From Petrotoga sp. UBA5851 (GTDB lineage Bacteria; Thermotogota; Thermotogae; Petrotogales; Petrotogaceae): DNA of 20,404 bases. The notes beneath the pieces are model-generated. The model was given only the letters and a program-made list of their open reading frames with translations, was not told the origin of the DNA and searched no databases. Below, in pieces: positions 1 to 7,854 of this stretch. The position numbers and the translations under genes are program-made. The stretch is taken from contig DJGH01000078.1 in the NCBI GenBank assembly GCA_002431635.1, forward strand, positions 42,099-62,502, given 5' to 3'. Within the stretch, counting starts at the first letter, position 1. Every line of letters starts with the position of its first letter.

Positions 1-1023
1 GATGCACAGATTATTGATGCGAAGGGAAAGTTTATCCTTCCGGGATTTATCGACGCACACTCCCATATAGGGCTTTTTGAAGAGGGAGTCGGACAGTACT
101 ATCAGGACGGCAATGAAGCTACCGATCCTCTTACTCCTCAGGTAAGGGCAATAGATGCTTTTAATCCCCAGGACAGTGCAATAAAAAAAGCCCTGAGCGG
201 AGGAGTAACAACAACTATGATACTTCCGGGGAGCGCAAATGCAGTAGGAGGACAGGGAGCGATAATAAAGCTTAACTCACAGATAGTTGACCAGATGATA
301 GTCAGACAACCGGCAGGATTAAAGATGGCACTCGGAGAAAATCCCAAACGCTTCTATGGTGAGAGCATGAAACGTACCCCAGGTACCAGGCTGGGAACAG
401 CAGCCATGATACGTGAGTACTTCGTAAAAACTCAGAGCTATAGTGAGAAAAAGCAAAAGGGTGATTATGAAAAAGATCTGAGATATGAGATAGGCGAGAT
501 GGTGCTTAAAAGAGAGATTCCAGCCAGGATACATGCTCACAGGATGGATGATATCCTTACAGCTGTTCGCATAGCAAGTGAGTTTGGATTCGATTTTGTA
601 ATCGAACATGCCACGGAAGCATATAAGATAATTGAATACCTTAAAGCAAGAGATGTAAAGATGGTACTTGGTCCGCTCTTTTCATTTGCCACAAAACTTG
701 AACTGAAGGATAAGACTTTTGAAGCAGTTTCCATAGCTGTTAAAAACAATGTTCCTGTAGCACTTATGTGCGATCATCCGGTAGTCCCGATGGAATATAC
801 TGTGATGCAGCTCGGTACGGCTCTGAAATACGGAGTATCCGAGGAGGAGCTTTTGAAGCTTGTCACCATAAATCCTGCACGGATTCTCAAAATAGACGAC
901 AGTACAGGCTCACTGGAAAAAGATAAGGATGCGGATATAGTAATCTGGTCAGGAAATCCTTTTGAAATGAAGAGCTATGTGGAACAGGTCTTAATACAGG
1001 GAGAGTGTGTATTCTCCAGATAA
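1..1023 (+). CDS. Amidohydrolase (imidazolonepropionase-like), 5' end cut by window
   Basis: Metal-dependent hydrolase of the amidohydrolase superfamily (COG1228-like TIM barrel). The reading frame is open from base 1 and gives 340 residues; the family is usually about 380-390 long, so roughly 45 N-terminal residues lie outside the window. Visible metal-ligand motifs are PGFIDAHSH (His at bases 58-60 and 64-66), IHAH (529-540), EHAT (604-615) and CDHP (769-780), in the usual order. The C-terminal NPARIL and DADIVIW motifs are also typical of the family. It is probably cytoplasmic, as no membrane segment is seen, and the substrate cannot be told from sequence. It may hydrolyse a cyclic amide or a dipeptide-like bond. 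The stop codon lies 13 bases before the likely start of comM, so the two are probably cotranscribed. The family assignment is firm, the exact reaction is not. Confidence 0.9.
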   Translation, partial: DAQIIDAKGKFILPGFIDAHSHIGLFEEGVGQYYQDGNEATDPLTPQVRAIDAFNPQDSAIKKALSGGVTTTMILPGSANAVGGQGAIIKLNSQIVDQMIVRQPAGLKMALGENPKRFYGESMKRTPGTRLGTAAMIREYFVKTQSYSEKKQKGDYEKDLRYEIGEMVLKREIPARIHAHRMDDILTAVRIASEFGFDFVIEHATEAYKIIEYLKARDVKMVLGPLFSFATKLELKDKTFEAVSIAVKNNVPVALMCDHPVVPMEYTVMQLGTALKYGVSEEELLKLVTINPARILKIDDSTGSLEKDKDADIVIWSGNPFEMKSYVEQVLIQGECVFSR

Positions 1024-1036
1024 CGGCGGTGGAAAG

Positions 1037-2536
1037 TTGAAGTATGCAAAGATAAAAACAGCTTGTATAAATGGATTTGATGTTCGTGAAATTATTGTTG
1101 AGTTAGATATAAACTCACGTTCAACCATACAGACCTTCAAAATTGTAGGCATGGCTGCCACGACAGTTCTTGAAAGCGAAAAGCGTGCGGTGAGCTGTAT
1201 TAGAAATTGTGGCTTTACCGTTCCGAACGGAAGTATAACTGCCAATCTTTCTCCAAGTTCTCTCAGGAAAGAGGGAACCCACTTTGATCTGCCGGTAGCC
1301 GTTGCTCTTTTACAGGCATCTTCTCAGATTAAACCGGCAGACGGTGATTTTTATTTTTTCGGAGAGCTTGGACTTAACGGAGAAATCCGTCCGGTAAACG
1401 GCATCGCACTTTTTCTTATTGCTTTAAAGCAATCCAATCCACAGGCCAAGTTTATAATTCCTAAAGAAAATGAGAATGAGTCTTACTTCATAGATCCAAA
1501 TGATGTTTACGCAATATCCTCACTTAATGATATATGCAGAATTTTTTCGGAGGAAAGAGAAAGCTTTCTTCCTCATGCTGTTTCATGTACCGGAAAAACC
1601 TTTGATATAGATTTTTCCGAAATAAAAGGTCAACTTTTTATAAGAAGGGCTGTTGAGATAGCGTGCAGTGGTTTTCATAACATTCTCCTCAAAGGCAGTC
1701 CCGGTTCTGGAAAGACCATGATAGCAAGAAGAATTCCAACTATACTTCCTCCCATGACGACCGAGGAGATTATCGAATCAACCAAAATCTATTCTGTATG
1801 CGGATATATAAATAAGATAATAAACGAAAGACCATTCCGTTCGCCCCATCATACAGCTTCCTCAGCATCGGTAATCGGAGGCGGGAATATTCCCAGACCC
1901 GGCGAAATAAGTCTTGCGCATAACGGTGTTCTTTTTCTTGATGAATTTCCGGAGTTCCGCAATGATGTCATACAGTCTCTGCGTCAGCCCATGGAAGACG
2001 GTATGGTTACTGTCACACGTGCACGATCGGTTGCTGAATTTCCTGCAAGATTCATGCTTGTAGCTGCTCAAAATCCATGTCCGTGTGGATTCTTCGGAGA
2101 TAAGGAAAAGGAATGTACATGTTCTGTAAATCAGATAAACAGTTATAATAAAAAAATTTCAGGTCCCATAACCGACAGAATAGACATAAAGATTGATGTT
2201 CCCAGGGTAGAGATTTCAGACCTCCTAGGCAAAGATGACGGAGAATCTTCCGAAAAAATAAAGGAAAGAGTAATAAAAACATCTTCAATTCAGATAAATC
2301 GGCAGGGGAAGTTCAACGGTCAGCTTACCGGCAGAGAAGTAAAAGAGTATGCGATTCTTTCAGACAAAGCAGAAGAGTTCCTAAAAACTGCTGCCGTTAA
2401 ACTCAAACTTACAGCCAGGTCTGTAACCAAAGTAATGCGGGTTGCCAGAACAGTTGCCGACACTTACGAATCCGAACAGATACAAGCTGTCCATATAGGT
2501 GAAGCCCTTAATTACAGGAATGTTGAAATAAATTAG
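1037..2536 (+). CDS. comM: ComM/YifB family AAA+ ATPase (Mg-chelatase-like)
   Basis: Cytoplasmic AAA+ ATPase of the YifB/ComM family. ComM from Vibrio is a hexameric branch-migration helicase that helps integrate donor DNA during transformation; the role in non-competent bacteria is unclear. The 499-residue product matches family length. The N-terminal region is Lon-protease-like. Walker A is GSPGSGKT (residues 220-227) and Walker B is GVLFLDEF (297-304). The Mg-chelatase signatures FRSPHH and AAQNPCPCG follow, with a cysteine cluster (CPCG...CTC) and a C-terminal helical domain. I chose TTG at 1037: it sits after a GGTGG-like ribosome site and gives MKYAKIKTACINGFD, which matches family N-termini. 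An in-frame GTG at 1007 would overlap the upstream gene and add ten atypical residues. The gene follows the amidohydrolase gene by 13 bases, with no clear terminator after it. Confidence 0.93.
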   Translation: MKYAKIKTACINGFDVREIIVELDINSRSTIQTFKIVGMAATTVLESEKRAVSCIRNCGFTVPNGSITANLSPSSLRKEGTHFDLPVAVALLQASSQIKPADGDFYFFGELGLNGEIRPVNGIALFLIALKQSNPQAKFIIPKENENESYFIDPNDVYAISSLNDICRIFSEERESFLPHAVSCTGKTFDIDFSEIKGQLFIRRAVEIACSGFHNILLKGSPGSGKTMIARRIPTILPPMTTEEIIESTKIYSVCGYINKIINERPFRSPHHTASSASVIGGGNIPRPGEISLAHNGVLFLDEFPEFRNDVIQSLRQPMEDGMVTVTRARSVAEFPARFMLVAAQNPCPCGFFGDKEKECTCSVNQINSYNKKISGPITDRIDIKIDVPRVEISDLLGKDDGESSEKIKERVIKTSSIQINRQGKFNGQLTGREVKEYAILSDKAEEFLKTAAVKLKLTARSVTKVMRVARTVADTYESEQIQAVHIGEALNYRNVEIN

Positions 2537-2678
2537 TTTTTTATCTGCATAAGCTTACACGGTAACGCAAAATATACGTAATATTAACCTTAAAACAATC
2601 TTTGTGCGATAAAATAAATACTAATATTCCTATAAACGGTTTCTTCATTCTTATAATGGAATAATAGGAGGCGTAGGT

Positions 2679-4670
2679 ATGAAAAGTATACGTTCAAGGC
2701 TTATGTTTTGGCTGATAACTCTTTTTACAGCTATACTGCTTATCGCCGGAGTAATACTTTACGCACAGACTCAGTCTACAGTAGTACCTACAGTGGAAAA
2801 GATGGCCGAGCAGATAGTTATTGCCAGAGCCGATGAAATAGGTGAATGGCTTAACGGTATTCTGACAGAGGTATCTGCCCAGGCAGACAGAAATGTGGTA
2901 AAAACAATGAATTGGACAAATATGCAGGAGTCACTTCTTCGATACGCTAATGATAAAAATAAAATTTTTGAATCTTTATGGGTGTGTGATCTTCAGGGCA
3001 ACTTTACATCAACCTCTGGAAGAACTGGAAATATAAATTCTGCAGAGTACTTTGAAGCAATAGCAAAAAAGAATCTCAACTTTTTTGTAACCAATGTGAT
3101 GTACTCGCAGGAGACTAAAGATCCTATATTTATTGTAACTAAGAGCATTATCAATGACAAAAAAGAGCTAATAGGAGTAATGGGAGCCAATGTACTTATT
3201 GATACGGTATCTGAAATTGTAGGAAATATAAATATAGACAACAGCGGATACGGATATATTGTGGACGGAACCGGTATGGTTCTTGCCCATCCTAAAAAAG
3301 AAGTGGTTTTAAATATGAATCTTCTTAAAGGAACCCAGCTTGGTTATAAAGGACTTGAAGTTATAGGTCAGCAGATGATTGAAGGAAAGGCCGGGATGGG
3401 AATAGCCACTCTTACTGATGGAACCAAAAACGTTACATTCTTCTCACCTGTTCCTCATGCGCCCAACTGGTCATTAGCGGTTGCTGTGCCGCAGACGTAT
3501 CTGTACAGGACATCAAATGCTCTTGCTACAACCCTTATACTTCTCATACTGGTTCTTATAGTCATAAGCATAGGACTTTCGGTTTTTATAGGCGGAACAA
3601 TAGCCAATCCTATTAAAAAGCTAATGAAAAAAATAGATACCTTCGGGGCAGGAGACCTTACAGTAGACTTTGAACTGAAGCAGAAGGATGAAGTCGGAAA
3701 GATAGCTTCATCGTTAAAAGGCATGGCCGCCTCACTTAAGCAAGCAATGCTAAGCATTCAGGAAGCTTCGGGGCAGATGCAGTCCTCATCGTCTGATCTG
3801 GCTGCTATTGCCGAAGAAACCAGTGCCACAAGTGAGGAGCTTTCCTCTCAGGTGGAAAGCATATCTTCAAATTATTCTCAGACAAATCAATCAATCTCAG
3901 AGGTAAAGGAAGCTGTGGTACAGGTAGCAAAAAATTCGCAGGAGGTTACCCAGTCTTCTTTGAATCTGCTTCAGAGCACCAGAATCGTTAAAGGCTCCGT
4001 AGAAACTGGTGAGCAGTCTATAGGTAGCATAGCGGCACTTGTACAGGAGTCCTCGCAAAAAGCAGATGAAACCAAAAAGCTTCTTGACAGGCTCAAGGAT
4101 AATACAGACAATGTGGGAAAAATAGTCGATACAATAAACTCGATAACCGAGCAGACCAATCTTCTGGCGCTTAATGCAGCCATAGAAGCGGCACGTGCCG
4201 GAGATGCAGGAAGGGGCTTTGCAGTTGTGGCAGACGAAATAAGGAAGCTGGCTGAAGAAAGTAAGAAAGCTACTGCCAATATTGCCAACATTCTTTCGGA
4301 AACCAGAGAGTATGCACAGGACAGCAAAGAGTCCTTTGATGAGATAGCCGGTAATATACACAATATCTCCAACGAAACATTGAAGGTAAAAAAGGAGTTT
4401 AACGGAATACTCGGACAGATAAGCCAGATATCTTCGATGACCGAACAAGTTAGCAAGAACTCGCAAAGTCAAAGTTCGGCATCTCAGGAGATAGCCTCTT
4501 CCGTTGAAAATTCCGCTAAGATGGCTGATGATATTAACTTCCAGCTCAACAGTACAGTCACAGCCATAAGTCAGCAGGCTCTAGCCGCCCAGCAGATTGG
4601 CGCCAACTCTGAAGAGCTTAGTGCACTGGCTGAAACCTTATCTCAGCAGGTGAAAAAATTTAAGACATGA
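2679..4670 (+). CDS. Methyl-accepting chemotaxis protein with dCache sensor (MCP1)
   Basis: Transmembrane chemoreceptor of 663 residues that should control a CheA-CheW array and so flagellar motor bias. Order: short cytoplasmic N-terminus, TM1 (about residues 9-29), double-Cache extracellular domain (about 35-280), TM2 (about 282-306), HAMP (about 306-360) and a long coiled-coil signalling domain. The hairpin tip contains EQTNLLALNAAIEAARAG, with Asn at 499 and Gly at 508, followed by GFAVVADEIRKLAEES. The C-terminus is VKKFKT, with no CheR-docking pentapeptide. The sensor lacks the R-x-W-Y amino-acid motif found in MCP3, so the ligand is unknown. The start is set by AGGAGG at 2666-2671, seven bases upstream of ATG. 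A TATAAT at 2652-2657 lies just upstream, but I see no good -35 box. The stop codon overlaps the start of the kinase gene (ATGA), pointing to translational coupling. It is paralogous to MCP2 from the first residue (MKSIR). Confidence 0.96.
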   Translation: MKSIRSRLMFWLITLFTAILLIAGVILYAQTQSTVVPTVEKMAEQIVIARADEIGEWLNGILTEVSAQADRNVVKTMNWTNMQESLLRYANDKNKIFESLWVCDLQGNFTSTSGRTGNINSAEYFEAIAKKNLNFFVTNVMYSQETKDPIFIVTKSIINDKKELIGVMGANVLIDTVSEIVGNINIDNSGYGYIVDGTGMVLAHPKKEVVLNMNLLKGTQLGYKGLEVIGQQMIEGKAGMGIATLTDGTKNVTFFSPVPHAPNWSLAVAVPQTYLYRTSNALATTLILLILVLIVISIGLSVFIGGTIANPIKKLMKKIDTFGAGDLTVDFELKQKDEVGKIASSLKGMAASLKQAMLSIQEASGQMQSSSSDLAAIAEETSATSEELSSQVESISSNYSQTNQSISEVKEAVVQVAKNSQEVTQSSLNLLQSTRIVKGSVETGEQSIGSIAALVQESSQKADETKKLLDRLKDNTDNVGKIVDTINSITEQTNLLALNAAIEAARAGDAGRGFAVVADEIRKLAEESKKATANIANILSETREYAQDSKESFDEIAGNIHNISNETLKVKKEFNGILGQISQISSMTEQVSKNSQSQSSASQEIASSVENSAKMADDINFQLNSTVTAISQQALAAQQIGANSEELSALAETLSQQVKKFKT

Positions 4671-7141
4671 AAGACGGTTCTGAACAGCCAGGTAATTATT
4701 TTATAAAGGTACTCATAAATGTCTTTTTAGTTTCAATATTTCTGACCATTAATTTCTTCATAATTTTTATAGAAAGCTCTCACATAAAGGAACTTACTTT
4801 TTCTTTAGGTGAGAGTATTTCCCGTGATATAAGTCTGAGGATGAACAACAGTTTTTCATCGCTTATAGCTCTGGGGTATACCTTTGAAACAGAGGGAGAG
4901 CTTACACAGGAGAGGTTTGAAACTCTTAGCCGTTACTTTATAAGAGAGTTTCCCAATGTTTCTTTTTTACAGCATAAAAATGCTCTGACAGTTACAGATA
5001 TGGTTTATCCTCTGCGTGGAAATGAGTCTACCCTTGGACAGTCACTTATAGATAATGAGCAGGCGCTCAAGTCACTTGAAAAAGCAAAGCAGACCCGGAC
5101 TCTGACAGTTAACGATCCATACATGCTTAAGCAGGGTTTTCTTGGGATGATAGCCAGATATCCTGTTTTTATAGATGACGAGTTTGCAGGATTATATGTG
5201 TGTGGTATTAATCTGGATGAATTTTTAAGCTTTCTTTCAAAAAAAGAAGTTCTTGGCAGTCACGCATACTCTTTTTTTGATTCAACGGGAAAAATTTTTT
5301 TTGAAAGTGCTACAGGAGGCAAAAAATATTTTTCACAGGAGTTCAGAATACCTATAGCGGACTCTTTCTGGATACTTGAGATCTACTCTAAAAATAATTA
5401 TTGGATGAACTTCATTCTTTATTCGATTATTTTATGGGGACTTTACCTTTTGGTTACCTTTTTTGTCGGTTCACTTGAGCATAAGCTGAATAGAAAGGAT
5501 CAGCTTATAAAGGAACTGAAGGATCTTAAAATAAAGCTGACAGAAGAAGCATATGAAAAGGAAACGATTGCTGCTGACCTGCGTAAAGGTCAGGAACTTT
5601 ACAGAAACATGTTTTACAGCAATACATCCATCATGTTTCTTATTGATCCTATGACGCTTTATATTTACGATGCCAATCCTGCGGCAGTAAAGTTTTACGG
5701 GTATCCTCTGGAGGAGTTCAGAAAGCTTAAGATAAGCCAGATAAACGTTCTTGGCGATGATGTTGTTCAAAAATCTGTTAATTCGGTAATTGACTCTAAT
5801 TTTTCGTTTTTCTCCTTCAAACATAAGCTCTCAGACGGCACCATAAAAGATGTGGAAGTCCATGCAAGCAAGGTTCAGATAAACGATAAGGCTTATATTT
5901 ATTCAATAATCCATGACGTTACTTCAAGAATAAAAATGCAGGAAAAGCTGAATCTTATTGCAAGGCTGCAGTCGATAGTTGTTGATATAGCGACCAAAGT
6001 CATAAATCTTTCTTCGTTTTATATAGAAGATACTGTCAGCACCGCATTGGAAGAACTTGGGAAGCTTTTAGAAGCTGATAGAATAGTAGTTGTTTTTAAT
6101 GAAGATAAAAGCGGCTATAAAAACTGGGAATGGAAGACTCCCGAGCTTTCTTCAAAAGAGGTTTGCAGTACATACAGTGATTATGAAGATGTTTTAAAAC
6201 AGCTGGATAAAAGCGATAAAGACTTTCTTTTTATCCGGTCATCGTCCTGCTCTTCGGTATTTATACCAATGAATACTGACAGGAAAATTTCAGGATTTAT
6301 AGGAATGTCCAGCAATTCTAAAGATTATAGCTTTGATCCTCAGGTTTTGAAAGCGGTAAAGCTTATTGCACAGACGATAGCTTCTGGAATAAAGCGAAAA
6401 GAGTACGAGAATATAATTCTTGCGGAGAAAGAAGAAGCTGAAAGAGCAAGCTATGCAAAAACATCATTCATATCAAGAGTCAGTCATGAGCTGAGGACTC
6501 CCATGAATGGAATAATTATGGGCTGTCAGATTGCTCAGGCCTGTGGCAGCCTGCAGGAGATAAAAGAGTATACAGAGCTGATAAAAAGATCGGCCGACAG
6601 TCTTATGTCACTTATTGAAGACCTTTTGGATCTATCCAAGATAGAAGCCGGGGATGTTGATCTTCAGATACTTGACTTCAACGTGGAAAATGTGTTAAGG
6701 TATCTTGAGGAAGAGTATCGTTCCATGGCAAAGGATAAGGGACTTGACTTCTTTTTTTCTGTTGATGAGAAGGTGCCTTCAAAAATATACAGTGATCCAG
6801 GAAAGATTACACGGATACTAAAGAAACTTCTGGATAATTCGATAAAATTTACTGAGAAAGGTTTTATAAGCCTTTCGGTTGAGAATATTCACCGAGAGAG
6901 AGAGTATGTCAGATTTAAAGTAAGCGACTCGGGTGTTGGAATAGAAGAGGAGAAGTACGGTTTTATTTTTCAGCAGCTTGTGCAGCTTGAGGAACACAGT
7001 GCACGGAAGTATTTTGGAACCGGAAGCGGTCTTTTTATAGCCAAGAAACTGGTTAAGCTTCTGGGCGGAGAAATATTCTTTGAAAGTGATTTCGGAAAGG
7101 GAAGCACTTTCTATGTTGAGATACCATATAAACCTATATGA
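4667..7141 (+). CDS. CHASE-PAS-GAF sensor histidine kinase
   Basis: Membrane histidine kinase of 824 residues. TM1 is at about 10-32 and TM2 at about 246-268. Between them is a CHASE-like extracellular domain, recognised by the run DMVYPLRGNESTLGQSL and the later GFLGMIARYPVF. A coiled coil follows (about 270-305), then PAS (about 306-425), a GAF-like segment (about 430-580), HisKA and HATPase_c. The phosphoacceptor is His607 in SHELRTPMNG. The N box has Asn724 (LLDNSIKF) and the G1 box has Asp754 (DSGVGI). The G2 box reads GTGSGL instead of the usual GTGLGL, and the F-box region is also unusual. No receiver domain is fused and no response regulator gene is adjacent, so the partner is elsewhere. 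ATG at 4667 overlaps the MCP1 stop by four bases, with only a weak ribosome site, so expression is probably coupled to the chemoreceptor. CHASE domains are known to bind small molecules; the ligand here is unknown. Confidence 0.92.
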   Translation: MKDGSEQPGNYFIKVLINVFLVSIFLTINFFIIFIESSHIKELTFSLGESISRDISLRMNNSFSSLIALGYTFETEGELTQERFETLSRYFIREFPNVSFLQHKNALTVTDMVYPLRGNESTLGQSLIDNEQALKSLEKAKQTRTLTVNDPYMLKQGFLGMIARYPVFIDDEFAGLYVCGINLDEFLSFLSKKEVLGSHAYSFFDSTGKIFFESATGGKKYFSQEFRIPIADSFWILEIYSKNNYWMNFILYSIILWGLYLLVTFFVGSLEHKLNRKDQLIKELKDLKIKLTEEAYEKETIAADLRKGQELYRNMFYSNTSIMFLIDPMTLYIYDANPAAVKFYGYPLEEFRKLKISQINVLGDDVVQKSVNSVIDSNFSFFSFKHKLSDGTIKDVEVHASKVQINDKAYIYSIIHDVTSRIKMQEKLNLIARLQSIVVDIATKVINLSSFYIEDTVSTALEELGKLLEADRIVVVFNEDKSGYKNWEWKTPELSSKEVCSTYSDYEDVLKQLDKSDKDFLFIRSSSCSSVFIPMNTDRKISGFIGMSSNSKDYSFDPQVLKAVKLIAQTIASGIKRKEYENIILAEKEEAERASYAKTSFISRVSHELRTPMNGIIMGCQIAQACGSLQEIKEYTELIKRSADSLMSLIEDLLDLSKIEAGDVDLQILDFNVENVLRYLEEEYRSMAKDKGLDFFFSVDEKVPSKIYSDPGKITRILKKLLDNSIKFTEKGFISLSVENIHREREYVRFKVSDSGVGIEEEKYGFIFQQLVQLEEHSARKYFGTGSGLFIAKKLVKLLGGEIFFESDFGKGSTFYVEIPYKPI

Positions 7142-7154
7142 CGGGAGCGATTCC

Positions 7155-7694
7155 ATGATGAGAGTAGAAGGCACAAACGGAGCGGCTGAATGGATAAGCA
7201 GGTATAAAAGTCTGTCAAAAGGAAAAGACAAAACAGAAACCCAGCCCGCAGAAACTGGTAAAAACAGGATATCTCAAAATTCCTCAGAACAGGAAAGCAG
7301 TTCTGACATCGATATAAAAACACAGAAAAAGCTTGGAATAAAAGAATGCAAAACGTGTGCCAACCGTAAGTATCAGGACGGTTCAACTGATGGGGGAGTA
7401 TCTTTCAAAGCACCTGCACATATATCGCCTCAGGCAGCTCCAGCAGCTGTACGCTCTCATGAACAGGAACATGTGGCAAATGAACAGGGCAAGGCTCAAT
7501 CTTCCGGAAAGGAAGTAATTTCACAGTATGTACGTATATTTACCGCAGTTTGTCCTGAATGCGGTAGGGTCTATGTAAGCGGCGGAGAAACTGTTACTAC
7601 AACTATGGATAAGAAAAATTCAGGATTTGAATATGACAGCTCTTTAAAGTACTCTCAAAAAGCACAAGGAAATTTTTTTGACCGAAGTGCATAG
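7155..7694 (+). CDS. Small Cys-rich HExxH protein, putative metalloprotease-like
   Basis: Predicted soluble protein of 179 residues without signal peptide or membrane segment. A charged, low-complexity N-terminal third (about residues 15-60) is followed by a conserved-looking core. The core has CKTC (Cys65, Cys68), the motif SHEQEHVANEQ with HEQEH at 102-106, and CPEC (Cys133, Cys136) followed by RVYVSGGET. HExxH is the zinc motif of many metalloproteases, and the two Cys pairs could form a separate zinc site. I recall similar proteins, usually called hypothetical or putative metalloprotease, in clostridial and spirochaete genomes; activity is not established. The start is ATG 7155 because GGGAG at 7143-7147 lies seven bases upstream; ATG at 7158 is also possible. 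It begins 13 bases after the kinase stop, so it is probably the last gene of the MCP1-kinase unit, ahead of the terminator at 7738. Confidence 0.75.
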   Translation: MMRVEGTNGAAEWISRYKSLSKGKDKTETQPAETGKNRISQNSSEQESSSDIDIKTQKKLGIKECKTCANRKYQDGSTDGGVSFKAPAHISPQAAPAAVRSHEQEHVANEQGKAQSSGKEVISQYVRIFTAVCPECGRVYVSGGETVTTTMDKKNSGFEYDSSLKYSQKAQGNFFDRSA

Positions 7695-7737
7695 TATCAG
7701 TATTTTAAAGAATTTCTTATATAAGCATGATTATACA

Positions 7738-7776
7738 AATGACGATACAGATATTTGCCTGTACCGTCATTTTTTT
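7738..7776 (+). terminator. Rho-independent terminator after the MCP1-kinase-HExxH unit
   Basis: A 13-base arm at 7738-7750 pairs with 7759-7771, with one A-C mismatch (7745 with 7764) and an eight-base loop. A run of seven T follows at 7770-7776. It lies 44 bases after the stop codon of the HExxH gene and separates that unit from the MMPL operon. Confidence 0.85.
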
Positions 7777-7799
7777 ATTTATTCAAAATAATCTATAAT
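7771..7799 (+). promoter_or_regulatory. Possible promoter of the MMPL operon
   Basis: A perfect TATAAT at 7794-7799 lies 55 bases before the MMPL start codon. The only -35 candidate at 17-base spacing is the T tract of the preceding terminator, so the match is weak. The stretch between it and the gene is very AT-rich, including TTAAA and TTTAA arms at 7808-7820 that could form part of a repressor site. That arm pair could also be chance in such AT-rich sequence. Confidence 0.3.
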
Positions 7800-7854
7800 T
7801 TTAATGATTAAAAAATTTAACTATTTAAAAAAATGATAGTATGGAGGTTTAAGT

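Noticed and set aside
1007..1036. GTG at 1007 as the start of comM
   Set aside because: It would overlap the amidohydrolase gene and add residues not seen in the family, while TTG 1037 has a better ribosome site and a family-like N-terminus.
2591..2612. Possible flagellar sigma-28 promoter (TAAA then TGCGATAA) before MCP1
   Set aside because: The spacing is 10 bases instead of about 15, and the second element matches only six of eight positions. A similar 10-base pair at 15534-15555 is not near the start of any chemoreceptor, so chance in AT-rich DNA is more likely.
2652..2657. TATAAT before MCP1 as a promoter
   Set aside because: No -35 match is found at 16-18 bases upstream, and it lies very close to the ribosome site. 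Mentioned in the MCP1 entry but not called as a promoter.
3897..4472. Long minus-strand reading frames opposite the MCP1 signalling domain
   Set aside because: The plus strand encodes a conserved MCP hairpin here. The opposite frames are by-products of its codon use and have no ribosome sites or recognisable domains.
7080..7154. TTG at 7080 as the start of the HExxH gene
   Set aside because: It would overlap the kinase gene by about 60 bases with no ribosome site. ATG 7155 has one at the right distance.
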